DNA of 64,000 nt from Ustilago trichophora (taxonomy: Eukaryota; Basidiomycota; Ustilaginomycetes; Ustilaginales; Ustilaginaceae): assembly GCA_900323505.1 (NCBI GenBank), contig OOIN01000030.1, positions 248,001-312,000 on the forward strand, written 5' to 3'. The translations under genes and the position numbers were made by a program. Positions 1 to 10,066 of the stretch are shown here, one piece after another. A model generated the notes under the pieces. The model had not been told where the DNA came from. It was given only the letters and a program-made list of their open reading frames with translations, and ran no database searches. The first letter of the stretch is position 1. Each line of letters starts with the position of its first letter.

Positions 1-1
1 C

Positions 2-2296
2 AACGACGACGCATCCGCAGCAGCAGCTGGTCTGGATGCGCTCGCCATGCTGGCCACAGCAGGCGATGCTGAAGCCGATCATGGTGACGAGGACGAAGAA
101 GACGAAGAAGAGGAAGCATCCGATGCAGAGGGCCAAGATGCCGATACGGCGGGTGAAGCAGGCGCCTCGCTCGATGATAACGCAAAGCACGGAAGATTAC
201 AGCAACTCCGCCAGGAAGCTGACGGCGACGATCTCAGCTCCGATATTACCCCCGAGCCCGAAGATGGAGAAATCGACGGTGCGGCAGGCGCTGACGATGG
301 ATCCGATCAAGATGACGATGCCACTCCTCGCGATACCGATCTCGATTTGATCGCATCCATGAAGAAGCGCGCTGCAGCCACCGGCGGAGCCACCAGTCTC
401 CTCGAACCTGAGCAGCTTGTCGACAGTCTTCCTGGATCTGCAGCTTCTTCAAGGGCCGCTTCTCCCCTCGGCGACGAGGATGAGGACGCTGACAAGGCCA
501 AGAGCACAGAAGACCACGAGGGCGATGCCGACGCCAAAGCGCCAGAGGCCGAGCAAGCAGAAGCCGAGCATCTCGACACCGCAGCTGGCACTCCAGCACC
601 CGACGCTGCCGAACACGAGGAAGACACTTCCACCGACGAAGCCGCTATCCGACGCCAAGAGGCTATGGAAGCGCTCACCAAGATCGAAATCGGTTTTGCC
701 ATGCTTCGCGACCGTCTCTACGTCGAGCGATTGCAAGAGATCTCCAAAGAAGGCGACATGATCCTCGACGGCATCCATCCCGAACTTCTCCATCTCACCA
801 AAGCCATCGAGATGCGTCGCCAACGTCGTACCCAGCTGGTCGAAATGTGGTTCGAGCAGCAGGAACAGCAGTACGAGCGCGTCGCCAAAGCCGAAGAGTT
901 TGCTGCTTGGAGCATCTGGCGTTCGAGCTGTGCCAGTCTGCGTCGCGATATGATGGACGAATTTAGCCGCAAACGCAGAAGGCTCGATCGAGAGAAGCGT
1001 ACTCTGGATGCGCCGCGTCCTGCCAGAAGGCATCACATCTTTGAGACCGAGCTGGTGCGCAATCCTGACCGACTGCATATTCCATTGGATCCTTCGATGA
1101 CGACAGAAGAGGCTGAAAGAGGCGAGGCGAACGGGAACAAGAGCGGTCGTAAAGCATCGGCAAAGCGCAAGGCGCTCGCACGCGAAATCGAGGCAGGTGA
1201 TGAGTTTGTCGCCTACCCGGATCTGAAGGGACTTGCAGAGGCGGATGTTATGACTGACATTGAGCAGATGGGTATTCGACCGGTGGGAGTGCCACCAGGC
1301 ATGTACGACCCCTTCTATGGCCCTCCTGTCGGTCTCGAGTTCCAGAATCCAGACGTGTATGCCATGTACGGTCCAGAAGCAGCAGCCGCCGCAGCCGCTG
1401 CAGCACAGGCCCACATGAACGGATTTCCTTATGGTCTGCCACCTGGCGCACGCGGCTTGCCACCACCTCCACCAGGCATGATGGCTCCCGGCACACCAGG
1501 CTCAGTTCACACACCCCATCGTCACGGCATGCACCCGTTACCACCACCACCACCCGGCCACATGCACCCCCTGGAAATGGGAATGATGCCCTTCGACCCA
1601 TATGCAGCCGCCGAGATGGAACGTGCTGTGCGCATGCACCACCGCGAACAGCAGGCACGTATGGGTGGCATGGATTCCAACGATCCACATCACCGAAGCT
1701 CGCCTTTCCCTCCGGATATGTATCCGCCGCCCTACCCGCCGCATTTCAACCTTCCCCCTGGCGCTGCTGGCGGAGGGGGACCTGGTGGACGCAGTGGACC
1801 CGGTATGGGCGGAGGCGGAAGAGGAGGGATGACCAACATGCCCCCTTCTCCGACCCCGCCGCGGCGTAAAGAACGCGCCAGTGTCGAAGAAAGCGTCAGC
1901 GTCAGTGGTCGCGGTCGAGGCGCGGCAAAAACAAGCGGTAGGAGCAGCAAGCAATCGCGTTCCAGTCAAGCATCGACCGCACCGCCTCGTGAAGCGCATT
2001 TGGGAGCAGGAGGCGCATCGCCATCCCACGCAAAGACCAAGACAAACCTTCCTCCGCCTCCCTCCATGTCCTCCTCAACAGGCGGGCTGGTCGACGAAAG
2101 GGAACATAAGCCGATGAGCAACGGCGCGGCTGCAAGAGGATCCAGTGCAAAACAACCTCAGGGCGCTGCAGGGATCAAGGGCTTGCAACAACAACAGCCG
2201 CCGCCTCCGGCAGCAGCAACCCCAGTAGCCGCAGCGGCTTCGGTAGGAGTCGGCAACGCTCGCTTGTATCCGCCTAGTCAGACTTCGACCAAGTAG
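2..2296 (+). CDS. Sds3/Dep1-family subunit of Rpd3L histone deacetylase complex (5' partial)
   Basis: The frame is open to the left edge of the window, so the true start lies outside; the first internal ATG is at 47. About 764 residues are visible. The N-terminal third is very acidic (D/E runs around residues 35-60 and again to about 210). Residues about 217-365 form a charged, largely helical block (TKIEIGFAMLRDRLY, then EMRRQRR and a Lys/Arg-rich DREKR segment) that matches the Sds3-like domain. Proteins with this domain (Sds3, Dep1, mammalian SUDS3/BRMS1) scaffold the nuclear Sin3-Rpd3L deacetylase. The acidic N-terminus with an EDGEIDG element suits Dep1 better than Sds3. The C-terminal half is poly-Ala, Pro-, Met-, Gly- and His-rich and probably disordered. 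No intron is seen. Family assignment is fairly sure; the choice between Dep1 and Sds3 is an inference. Confidence 0.75.
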   Translation, partial: NDDASAAAAGLDALAMLATAGDAEADHGDEDEEDEEEEASDAEGQDADTAGEAGASLDDNAKHGRLQQLRQEADGDDLSSDITPEPEDGEIDGAAGADDGSDQDDDATPRDTDLDLIASMKKRAAATGGATSLLEPEQLVDSLPGSAASSRAASPLGDEDEDADKAKSTEDHEGDADAKAPEAEQAEAEHLDTAAGTPAPDAAEHEEDTSTDEAAIRRQEAMEALTKIEIGFAMLRDRLYVERLQEISKEGDMILDGIHPELLHLTKAIEMRRQRRTQLVEMWFEQQEQQYERVAKAEEFAAWSIWRSSCASLRRDMMDEFSRKRRRLDREKRTLDAPRPARRHHIFETELVRNPDRLHIPLDPSMTTEEAERGEANGNKSGRKASAKRKALAREIEAGDEFVAYPDLKGLAEADVMTDIEQMGIRPVGVPPGMYDPFYGPPVGLEFQNPDVYAMYGPEAAAAAAAAAQAHMNGFPYGLPPGARGLPPPPPGMMAPGTPGSVHTPHRHGMHPLPPPPPGHMHPLEMGMMPFDPYAAAEMERAVRMHHREQQARMGGMDSNDPHHRSSPFPPDMYPPPYPPHFNLPPGAAGGGGPGGRSGPGMGGGGRGGMTNMPPSPTPPRRKERASVEESVSVSGRGRGAAKTSGRSSKQSRSSQASTAPPREAHLGAGGASPSHAKTKTNLPPPPSMSSSTGGLVDEREHKPMSNGAAARGSSAKQPQGAAGIKGLQQQQPPPPAAATPVAAAASVGVGNARLYPPSQTSTK

Positions 2297-2554
2297 TAAT
2301 AGTTTGCCCTCTTTTTTTCGATTGCAGTCTTTCTTTTTGAATTGCATACATTTTCAAGCTAGCCAGTGTTTGATGTGTGGTATGATTAGCGGGAGGTGTG
2401 TGTGTGCATTGGCGGGGAGAATTCGTGTGAGTATGAGAATGATGCAGTAGACAGTGGCGAGCTGGATTACTGTAATGCAAGCAAATGGAAGGCAGCAGCC
2501 GAGTCACTTGTTTTATTCCTTTTTCACCATCACTTCGAGACACCAATACAATGT

Positions 2555-2640
2555 TATCGTGATGCTATATGATGTTATCGTGATGATTGATTGGGATAGT
2601 GTGCCTCGGATCGTGATGAGTAATGTTGTTATCGAGATCC
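2555..2640 (+). repeat. Left terminal inverted repeat with iterated ATCGTGATG motif
   Basis: TTATCGTGATG occurs at 2555-2565 and 2575-2585, ATCGTGATG at 2610-2618, and a degenerate TTATCGAGATC at 2629-2639. Spacing matches the right end. Reiterated motifs like these are probable transposase-binding sites (inference). Confidence 0.8.
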
Positions 2641-2806
2641 CTAAGCTGATGTCATTGGGATGCTCGGCACTTTTCGGGACGGCCGACCGGGGCTGACACA
2701 TCTGCTCAGGCCACCCGTATACTCTCTGTATCGATCCTCCGGCCAAACCAACCATCCTCTTTGCCTCATCACCATCACCATCACCATCACCATCACCATC
2801 ATCAAC

Positions 2807-3904
2807 ATGCCCGTAACTCACAAGAGGAACGTCGTACCGGACTCAATCCGTGAAAAAATCGTCGATTTTGTATTGCACAAGGGCCAAACGAAGGCCGAGG
2901 TCGCCAAACGCCTTGACTATCCGTGGTCAACCGTGGATAGCATAATCCGTAAGTATGAAGATACAGGAGATAGCAGCGCCCAGAAGAAGAAAGGAGGCGC
3001 TTTCCGTGGCCACTGGGCCCAACAACACCATCTCGATGTCATGCTCCGCTACGTTTCCCAGCATCCTGGAGCCACCATCGAAGAGATCCGTCGACACCTG
3101 CAACAGGAGACGGGTCTCGAGCTATCCATTACATCAGTCCAGAATGCCCTCCACGACCGGTGTCATTTGACACTCAAGAGGACCGGCCTTCAGCACGATC
3201 GACACAATTCTCCGGAGACGATCGCCGCTCGCCGTGAGTGGGTGGCAGCATTCCGTGGACAAGGCCTTTCGCTCAACGACGCCGTCTTCCTTGACGAAGC
3301 CGGCTTCCACTTACAACAGACACGAAAGGTTGGCCGTGCTCCTGTCGGACAGCGAGCTATACAGCAGAACCGGCCATACAATCGTGGGCCCAATCTCTCG
3401 CTCCTTGTTGCCATTGACCACAATGGCATACAAGCTCATCACATCAAGACTGGAGCATGGAATGCCGACGCTCTCCTCGACTTTTTCCTGGCCTATGTAC
3501 TTCTGAAGTTTGAAGGTCAAGGAAAGACCTTCGTCCTCGACAATGCCCCCTTCCACCACTCACAGCGGCTCATCCAAACGGTTCATGCTCAAGGCCACCA
3601 AATTCAGTACCTCCCGCCATATACACCATGGTTCAATATCGCCGAAAAGGTCTTTGCGAAGGTCAAGCCCTTTGTCGGCCGCCAGGAGCTTCACGAGGCG
3701 GAGGATATACGCTCATGGATTGATGCCTCGCTTGCCACAATCACTCCAGAGATGGCACGAGGCTGGATACATGAGACAAACCGTTGGATGGTGGTAGCAG
3801 AGGCCGGTCATCCTCTCTCAACTGATCATGATGCTGAAACAGCTCTTCGTCAACATGGTCTATGGCACGATCCAGCTCCTATTGATCCAGCACTCTCAGC
3901 TTAG
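2807..3904 (+). CDS. Tc1/mariner (IS630-Tc1) transposase, DD34E
   Basis: Encodes 365 residues from ATG 2807 (A at -3). An in-frame ATG at 2660 would add 49 residues containing an Ile-Thr repeat encoded by a CACCAT hexamer run; the later start fits family length better. The N-terminus holds paired helix-turn-helix DNA-binding regions (QTKAEVAKRLDYPWSTVDSI, then a second around TIEEIRRHLQQ). The DDE catalytic triad is intact: Asp in VFLDEAGF, Asp in FVLDNAPFHH, and Glu in WFNIAEKVF, with 34 residues between the last two (DD34E). The enzyme would cut and paste the surrounding element at TA sites. The frame has no stop or shift, so the copy may still be active or only recently silenced. Related copies elsewhere in the genome are likely but not visible here. 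Confidence 0.9.
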   Translation: MPVTHKRNVVPDSIREKIVDFVLHKGQTKAEVAKRLDYPWSTVDSIIRKYEDTGDSSAQKKKGGAFRGHWAQQHHLDVMLRYVSQHPGATIEEIRRHLQQETGLELSITSVQNALHDRCHLTLKRTGLQHDRHNSPETIAARREWVAAFRGQGLSLNDAVFLDEAGFHLQQTRKVGRAPVGQRAIQQNRPYNRGPNLSLLVAIDHNGIQAHHIKTGAWNADALLDFFLAYVLLKFEGQGKTFVLDNAPFHHSQRLIQTVHAQGHQIQYLPPYTPWFNIAEKVFAKVKPFVGRQELHEAEDIRSWIDASLATITPEMARGWIHETNRWMVVAEAGHPLSTDHDAETALRQHGLWHDPAPIDPALSA

Positions 3905-3970
3905 CTCATGATGTATGTATTCTTAATCACAGTTGCAATGTTACAATCTCAATTCCACAAGCAGCAGTGA

Positions 3971-4103
3971 CACAGTCACGATGACAGATAGCGGTGATCA
4001 CGATGACATTGAATTATACATCACGATAACATTGGCTTACATCACGATATAAGCTCCAGCGTCCCGAACCACCATCACGATAACATTATTGAGCATCACG
4101 ATG
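3971..4103 (-). repeat. Right terminal inverted repeat with iterated CATCACGAT motif
   Basis: Copies of (C)ATCACGAT occur near 3976, 3997, 4019, 4040, 4073 and 4094. They are the reverse complement of the left-end motif. The outermost two have the same 5-bp-spacer arrangement as the left end. The right terminus carries more copies than the left. Confidence 0.78.
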
Positions 4104-4320
4104 TCTCGAGGCCGAGTCACGGTTTCGACGTGAAAAAGGAATATCAGATGTTGTTTTAGCCGAGTTTTTCTCCGGTGCGGCGGGCGTGTATTTCGCCGAG
4201 CTTTGTTTCTTCCCAATTTCACAGTCGGTTCTGTGCGATGTTGATCTTTCTTCCTCTCCTCTTCTCGCACCATCATACAGCCTTCTCTTCAGATCGCATA
4301 GGGCAGCGTCGAACCACGCA

Positions 4321-6267
4321 ATGAGCAAGATGGATTCAATACAAGATTCAACCTCAACCCTGTCATCATCCTCGCTCAATGGCGATGACTCAAATCGCCA
4401 CATCACAATCCTATACATGACCCAAACGGGAACTTCCGCCGACATCGCTGCACGCATCGCCCGACAAGCCAAACGTAAACGTTTCTCCATCACACTCTCC
4501 GATGTTTGCTCGTACGACGTCACCGATCTTGTATCCGAATCTTTGGTGTTATTCCTCGTGTCAACCACGGGTCAGGGCGAGTTTCCTACGTCCTCAAGAG
4601 GGTTTTGGAACTTTCTCCTGCGTAGAGGCATTCCAGAGGACATTTTAGCAGATGTCAACTTTGCTGCGTTTGGATTGGGAGATACGACTTATCCGAGGTT
4701 TTGCTGGCCGGTTAGGCTGTTGAGTCGCAGGTTGAAGCAGTTAGGTGCAAGAGAGGTTGTGGGGCATGGAGAGGGGGATGAGATGCATTATTTGGGACTC
4801 GAGGGTGGTTTGGGCCCGTGGTTGGAGGAGTTTTGGGGGAAGATGGATGAGATGCTCCCGTTAGAGAAAGGTGTAGAGGAGATTGGGAGGGACGAGCTGC
4901 TGCCGCCGGCTGTTAAGGTGACAGAGGTGCAAAGTGGTGCTCAGGGAGAGGGTAGGGAATGGGAAATCGGGTTTAGCAAGCATCTGGAGGAACAAGGTTG
5001 GATCCCATCCAAGTTGAAAACGAACGAGCGTATGACAGCGGCCGGCCATTTCCAGGACGTTCGTCTGTTGGAGTTCGAGGACACACCACCCCAGCAATCC
5101 AACGGCAACACAGACGGCCATCATCATCCCACTCCTGCAACCTATCGACCGGGAGACGTTCTCTGTCTGCATCCTGTCAACGACCCCGTCTCTGTCGAAG
5201 AGATCCTCACTCGTCTTTCCCTGTCCCCTTCCACCCATATCAATGTTTCCGGCCCTACCGTCCCCTCCACCGTCCCTCAGGCCCCTCACACCCTCACCCT
5301 ACGATCATTCTTCACATACCACCTGGACTTTACCTCGGTCCCCACACGCTCATTCTTTGACCAGATCCGACTCTTCTCACCCGCCGGCTCACTCGAGCGC
5401 GAGAAACTCGACGAGTACTGTGGCATCTACCCCGCAGAAGAGCTTGCCAAAGGTGCCAATCCTCAAGAAGGCATCGATGAAATGTTCGAATACGCCCAAC
5501 GACCCCGTCGAACGATCAAAGAAGTGTTGGAAGAGTTCAAATCCGTCCAGATCCCCCTCGAGTACATTGCAGACGTTTTGCCGTGGATCAAGCCTCGAGA
5601 GTTCAGCATTGCCAGTCCTCCTCCTCCTCCTTCCTCATCAGAAGGAAAAGCAATCCAGCTGAGCGTGGCTATCGTCAAGTACAAGACTAGATTGCGAAAA
5701 GCTCGTACGGGGTTGTGTACTAGGTGGTTGGCGGATCTGCCGATTGGGACGGATGTGCCGATTTTGGTCAAAGAGGGGTATCTGACTCTACCGCCAGTGG
5801 ATGTACCGTTGATCCTGATCGGTCCAGGAACGGGTTGTGCTCCACTACGATCGCTTGTGATGGAACGTCTTTCTTCTACTACATCATCAAGGCCTGAGAT
5901 TCATCTCTTTTTAGGCTTCCGAAATCACGCAAAGGACTACCTCTTCAGCCAGGATTGGGAAAAACTCTCGGCCACTCACGAGCATTTTCACCTGCACACA
6001 GCGTTCAGCAGAGACTCGGAGGATAAAGTCTACGTCCAAGACCTGATCAAGGGCGACAAGGAGGTCGGTCAAGTGTTGTGGAATGCGATTGTTCAGAGAA
6101 ATGCTTGGATTGTTGTGGCGGGTGCATCCGGGAAAATGCCAGAACAGGTCAGGGGAGCGTTTGAGGAGTTGGCACAGATGTGGGGCGGGATGGATGCGGA
6201 TCAGGCGAAGCGGTTTTTGGATAGTCTGGAAAGACAGAGGCGGTGGCAAGAGGAGTGCTGGTCCTAA
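4321..6267 (+). CDS. TAH18: NADPH-dependent diflavin oxidoreductase, Tah18/NDOR1
   Basis: 648 residues from ATG 4321; the frame extends upstream only to a GTG. Order: FMN flavodoxin domain (about residues 29-170, starting ILYMTQTGTSADIA, with STTGQGEFP and FGLGDTTYPRFC), FAD-binding domain (RPGDVLCLHP near 276, REFSIAS near 427, GLCTRWL), and NADPH-binding domain (IGPGTGCAPLRSL near 501, LGFRNHAKDYLF). It ends in a Trp-containing tail as in the family. In yeast Tah18 passes electrons from NADPH to the Fe-S protein Dre2 in the first step of cytosolic iron-sulfur assembly and is essential. Length is typical (about 600-650). A transposon end lies about 218 bp before the ATG, so the native promoter is short or altered. 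Confidence 0.93.
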   Translation: MSKMDSIQDSTSTLSSSSLNGDDSNRHITILYMTQTGTSADIAARIARQAKRKRFSITLSDVCSYDVTDLVSESLVLFLVSTTGQGEFPTSSRGFWNFLLRRGIPEDILADVNFAAFGLGDTTYPRFCWPVRLLSRRLKQLGAREVVGHGEGDEMHYLGLEGGLGPWLEEFWGKMDEMLPLEKGVEEIGRDELLPPAVKVTEVQSGAQGEGREWEIGFSKHLEEQGWIPSKLKTNERMTAAGHFQDVRLLEFEDTPPQQSNGNTDGHHHPTPATYRPGDVLCLHPVNDPVSVEEILTRLSLSPSTHINVSGPTVPSTVPQAPHTLTLRSFFTYHLDFTSVPTRSFFDQIRLFSPAGSLEREKLDEYCGIYPAEELAKGANPQEGIDEMFEYAQRPRRTIKEVLEEFKSVQIPLEYIADVLPWIKPREFSIASPPPPPSSSEGKAIQLSVAIVKYKTRLRKARTGLCTRWLADLPIGTDVPILVKEGYLTLPPVDVPLILIGPGTGCAPLRSLVMERLSSTTSSRPEIHLFLGFRNHAKDYLFSQDWEKLSATHEHFHLHTAFSRDSEDKVYVQDLIKGDKEVGQVLWNAIVQRNAWIVVAGASGKMPEQVRGAFEELAQMWGGMDADQAKRFLDSLERQRRWQEECWS

Positions 6268-6667
6268 ACGTCTTGGGGGTGTCGGAAGGGCCGATGATCC
6301 AGATAAGGTTTGACGACATAGAGATGGATGATGATGATGATGATGATGCCGTCGGATCGCTAAGGCTATCGCTCTCACACTTGTTTTGGAAGCGCCGACG
6401 AGCGTGGGATTGCGAAACCTTGTCAATTTTATCCAGCTCTTTACACTCGACGTGGTTTGCGCAGCTTCACTGCAGTGAGAGGGAGAGCTCATTAGCTCGA
6501 CACCCCAGTCAGTGGCCATCCGAAGCGGCCCTCAAGCTTTCCGCCCCGTCACGGAGTGGTCCCCTCATCCGATATAAATCACACTCGATCCCGCTCTCCA
6601 CTCTCAATCCTGGAATGTTGACCATCTCGCGACAGCCTAGCTTCAATCACAGTGGACGTCTTTCTCA
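6268..6667 (+). promoter_or_regulatory. Intergenic promoter region with TATA box
   Basis: A TATAAA is present at 6573-6578, about 90 bp before the ATG at 6668, preceded by a GC-rich stretch. A short GAT trinucleotide run follows the TAH18 stop near 6325-6348. No gene is seen here. Confidence 0.5.
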
Positions 6668-7788
6668 ATGAGCGCGGAAACTCAAGCCGCGACAAACGCG
6701 GAAGCGTCCGACGAACCTGTTCTTTTACAGCAACATCCATCATCGTCCCCCATCGATGCGTACGGTACACCCATCCTTCTTACTGCCACACCGCCTCCAT
6801 CCAACAGCAGCCGATGCCAATCGTCGAGCATGCCCCGTCTGCAGCTTTCCTCAACCGCCGCGGTGGCAGATGGCCGCGAAGGCGCAAAGAAGAACATACT
6901 GCAAGCTCCAGCTTCAGAGGAAGTAGATGAGTTGGACGAGTTCGATTCTCAGCTGCCGATACAGCTCGATCGTAAGCCGCCAACCCGCACTTATCCTCTC
7001 ATCCTATGGTAGAAACTGATGGTTAACCACGTCGCGTATTTGTCCGATTCGCAGCCGATATGTGCGAGAGGTTGGAAGCGGAAAGTCTCCGCGCGGCGCA
7101 ACAGAGTCAAGCTTCTAGCTCGAAGAAGCGTACCCATCAATCACCGCTCTCTAATGTACGAGAAGTGATCGATCTGAGGGAAGACTCTCCGCCACCGCCG
7201 TCCGCTCAACCTCGCAAGAAAGCAAAGGAACAGCAATCCGCCGGTCCATTTTTCCAGCAGGAGTGGGTGCAAACTCTACTTACGACAAGTAAAGGTGTAA
7301 GGCCGCCTTCACCTCCAGAACCTGTGATCGGGACTTTGCTTCCTGTTGCAAAGCAGACAAGCAGCAACGGAAATGTCACGGAGCTCCCTACGGCTCATCA
7401 ATCGGCGACCACACCAACCATTTCCGGCGACACCAACGCAAGCGCCAACTTCAATACCAGCAGCGAGAGCAACAGCGATGAAGACACACCCCTAGCAAAT
7501 CTTCTCACCCTTTGCCAGACAAACAAGAACAACGCCAAGCAGACGCCGGTCCAGACGGCAATCAGCAAGGTTAAAGAGGCAGTGGAAGAACTGAAGCTGG
7601 TGTATGAGCGAGAGTTAGCCTGCTTGAAAGGTCAGCTCGCAGAAAGGGAGCTTATGGTCGATCAGCTTAGGGCTAAGCTTAGGTGTAGGATCAAGAGACA
7701 AAGTGTTGGCAGTGGTAATGGCGGTGGTGGTGCGGGTTCGTCGTCGACTGGCGGACGCGGTTCTAGCCAAGGTCGAGAGGGAGGTTGA
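6668..7788 (+). CDS. Two-exon protein of unknown function with C-terminal coiled coil
   Basis: I do not recognise the family. Exon 1 is 6668-6971 and exon 2 is 7055-7788. The 83-bp intron has GTAAGC at the donor and TTCGCAG at the acceptor and restores one frame (phase 1) of 345 residues. The N-terminal two thirds are Ser/Pro/Gln-rich and probably disordered, with a short acidic stretch (EVDELDEFD) near residue 90 and a basic KKRTHQSP element. Residues about 270-320 are a predicted amphipathic coiled coil (KVKEAVEELKLVYERELACL and on) rich in Glu/Leu/Lys. The tail is Gly/Ser/Arg-rich. A nuclear or scaffold role is possible but unproved. The TATA box upstream supports the start. Confidence 0.65.
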
Positions 7789-9057
7789 GGGCAGTCTAGT
7801 ATCATCGGTCAATACATCTGTAGTCTAGGCTGATCCGTTTGTATCTGTGTCGCTGTCAAAAGCCCCATTTCCACCACCGAGGTTGTCACGAAGCATCTTT
7901 GCGCCCATCATAGAGGATTTCATCATGTTACCATCGCCCTTCACCATGTTCCTGTGGTCTGTCGTGAGAACGGAGCGAGAGGAGCAACACCCTTCCGTCA
8001 TAGTATACAGTGTCATCTCTGAGCTCCGACGCGAGCCTTGGCAAGACCGGTGAAGTCTAGACGCCCGGCATCCTCTTCTTAACGCGGGGATCGTCCTCAC
8101 GCGGGGCAAACAAAGGGCGGGAAAGCTGAAGAGTCTTGTGACCGCTTGTGTCAGACCTATTTTCTGTATTCTCCCATTCATTCTGCAGCCCAGCGCAAAT
8201 TGGGAGCCAGCAGCATGTCTAGCTGGAACCGCACCGGGAATGATTGCTTGACTCTCCTTGCACCCAAATGCTGTACATCGTATGCTATGCTATGCCATGA
8301 TCGACCAATTCACATTCTTGAAAGATGCAGTATTTGTCCGAAAACAACACGCTCCATCGGCTGCAGCTTTTCGTCCGTATGGGTTGTGTAGAGACAAGAG
8401 GGAGCCCCGGGTTGACTCTTGGAGAGGAAAAAAAAAAAAAAAAAAGAAATCTAGCTTGGCGCGTGCGCGTCTCAAGTGGGAAGGCGACTCGACTGGATTG
8501 TGGGTCAACTCCGACTCAACTGGCGTGCGGCTGCAGCTCGTTCTGTTTGATCATTCCGCAAACCTCTTTCGCAACCCTTTTTTGAAAGCAATCCCCGTCA
8601 TCTCTCATTAAAGCTGTTAACAACACACACACTCTCTCTCTCACTCACTCACTTGCGCTTTAGCAATGTGGAGCCGAAAAGGTCTTCACAGGTAGAAGAG
8701 ATGAGAAATCTCTCTGAAAGATTCGGTGCTGGTGCTTGTTGGCGTTGATCTATCAAGCGTGATCTTGAACGGCGTGTGTGAGAAGAATGCAAACGCGGTC
8801 TTGAAAGAGCGCAATGCAGGATTTCGACTCTGTGCGTCTAACGTGCAGCTGGCACGATAAGTATGTGTGGCGCCAGTCTGCTTGAAACCGCAGAAGATGC
8901 ACGCTCAGAACGCACCGAAGCCCTTTTTTTTACTCGTTTGCAAGCCACCAAAAAAAGAGCAACTTTGTTATCAATGGACGACCCCCACAGATGGTCGCGG
9001 TTTCGCCCGCCAGCCGCCGCCTTGATACCTCATCAAGCCGCTGAAGGAAGAAAAGAC

Positions 9058-9058
9058 G

Positions 9059-9090
<32 letters not shown>

Positions 9091-9101
9091 GAAGAAGAAG
9101 G
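9058..9101 (+). repeat. GAA trinucleotide microsatellite
   Basis: About 14 GAA units, interrupted once by GTA and ending in GGAGG. It lies in non-coding DNA. Confidence 0.9.
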
Positions 9102-10042
9102 AGGCCTGAATTGTGCCGGATAGCAAGGTAAGCTTTGACCGATGCTGTCAGCTTTGGAAGCTTTTGACGTCGACACAAGCAGCCGCATTCGAGAAGAAAA
9201 GAGGTTCAAAAGGAGTCGCGGCACAGCATAGCACAGGCCGCTTTGAGGCAAAGAGATAGCGATAGATCTCGGATCAGTCGAAATCGATTTTGCCGCCAAA
9301 AAAAAAGCAGCCAGGAATCGTGAGAAGTGCGTGCTGTTACAGTACAAGAGGTGAAGGATCGCTTCACGTCTTGCTTACTTTTGCAAAAACTCGTCATTCT
9401 GGTTCGAATTGAGCCCATACAGTATTCTCTATCGGAAGATTTTCGGTCGAGTCGAGTGAAAATGAACAGAGCCAAGCAGGCGGTCGAGACGGGCACACCT
9501 GGAAAAAAAAAGGGTCTCTGTGCCAAAGAGACAGGAAAGGGTCGATTTGCAAAACCCTTCTTGTACACAGAGAAGTGCCGAAATTCACCTGATCATTTTT
9601 TTTTCTCAAATTCGGAATTTAGAAATTAAATAGTTGCTCTAGTGTGTTGAGCGATGTGCTGAGCTATGCTGTTCTGTGCTGCTGCCCTTTGACCGGTGGG
9701 GATCTTCGGAATACAAAAAATGTTGCTTGCTCCAGTGCTGCTGCTACTATACAGCTGCTGCTCGTGGCTGGCTACTAGGACACACAACCAGGAAACCCCA
9801 AACCCGTCTCTGCGCGCAGCTGCTCGCTCAAGCGGTCCCTGGAGATTGCTTAGTCTTGAATTGAATTGAATTACATTGTGTACGGAAAATGTCAGGCAGC
9901 TCAGCGCAGAGATGCACACTCATCCGCCCACCCGCTTGCCCAGCCCGCGAGCGATATCGGTCTCTCGGTCGCTCCCCCAAAGCGGCAGCCATCCCTTGGC
10001 ATCGACAGAGTGCTGCTAGTCGTCTCCATCCTTGCTCCATAG

Positions 10043-10066
10043 CTCTCTCTCTCTCTCTCTCTCTCT
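10043..10066 (+). repeat. CT dinucleotide microsatellite
   Basis: Twelve CT units in the pyrimidine-rich leader of the downstream gene. Pyrimidine tracts near start sites are common in fungal promoters. Confidence 0.9.

Larger units (their letters stand above)
2555..4103 (+). mobile_element. Tc1/mariner-type DNA transposon, apparently complete
   Basis: A single transposase gene is bracketed by imperfect terminal inverted repeats of roughly 85 bp. The outer 30 bp match at both ends: an 11-bp block ending GTGATGCT, a 5-bp variable spacer, and a 14-bp block ATGTTATCGTGATG. A third copy of ATCGTGATG sits about 54 bp inward on the left and 53 bp inward on the right. The total length of about 1.55 kb is normal for the superfamily. 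If the ends are TCGTGATGCT, the left flank is TA (2555-2556) but the right flank is TG (4102-4103), so the expected TA duplication is imperfect. The element lies between the Sds3-like gene and TAH18. Confidence 0.85.

Noticed and set aside
2660..2806. 49-residue extension of the transposase with Ile-Thr repeats
   Set aside because: It comes from a CACCAT hexamer repeat in the leader; family proteins start near the helix-turn-helix, so ATG 2807 is preferred.
4186..4320. 45-residue N-terminal extension of TAH18
   Set aside because: It starts at GTG; the conserved flavodoxin core needs only the ATG at 4321.
9398..9425. GGTTCGAAT resembling a tRNA B box
   Set aside because: The flanks do not pair as a T-arm and no A box or acceptor stem lies at the right distance.
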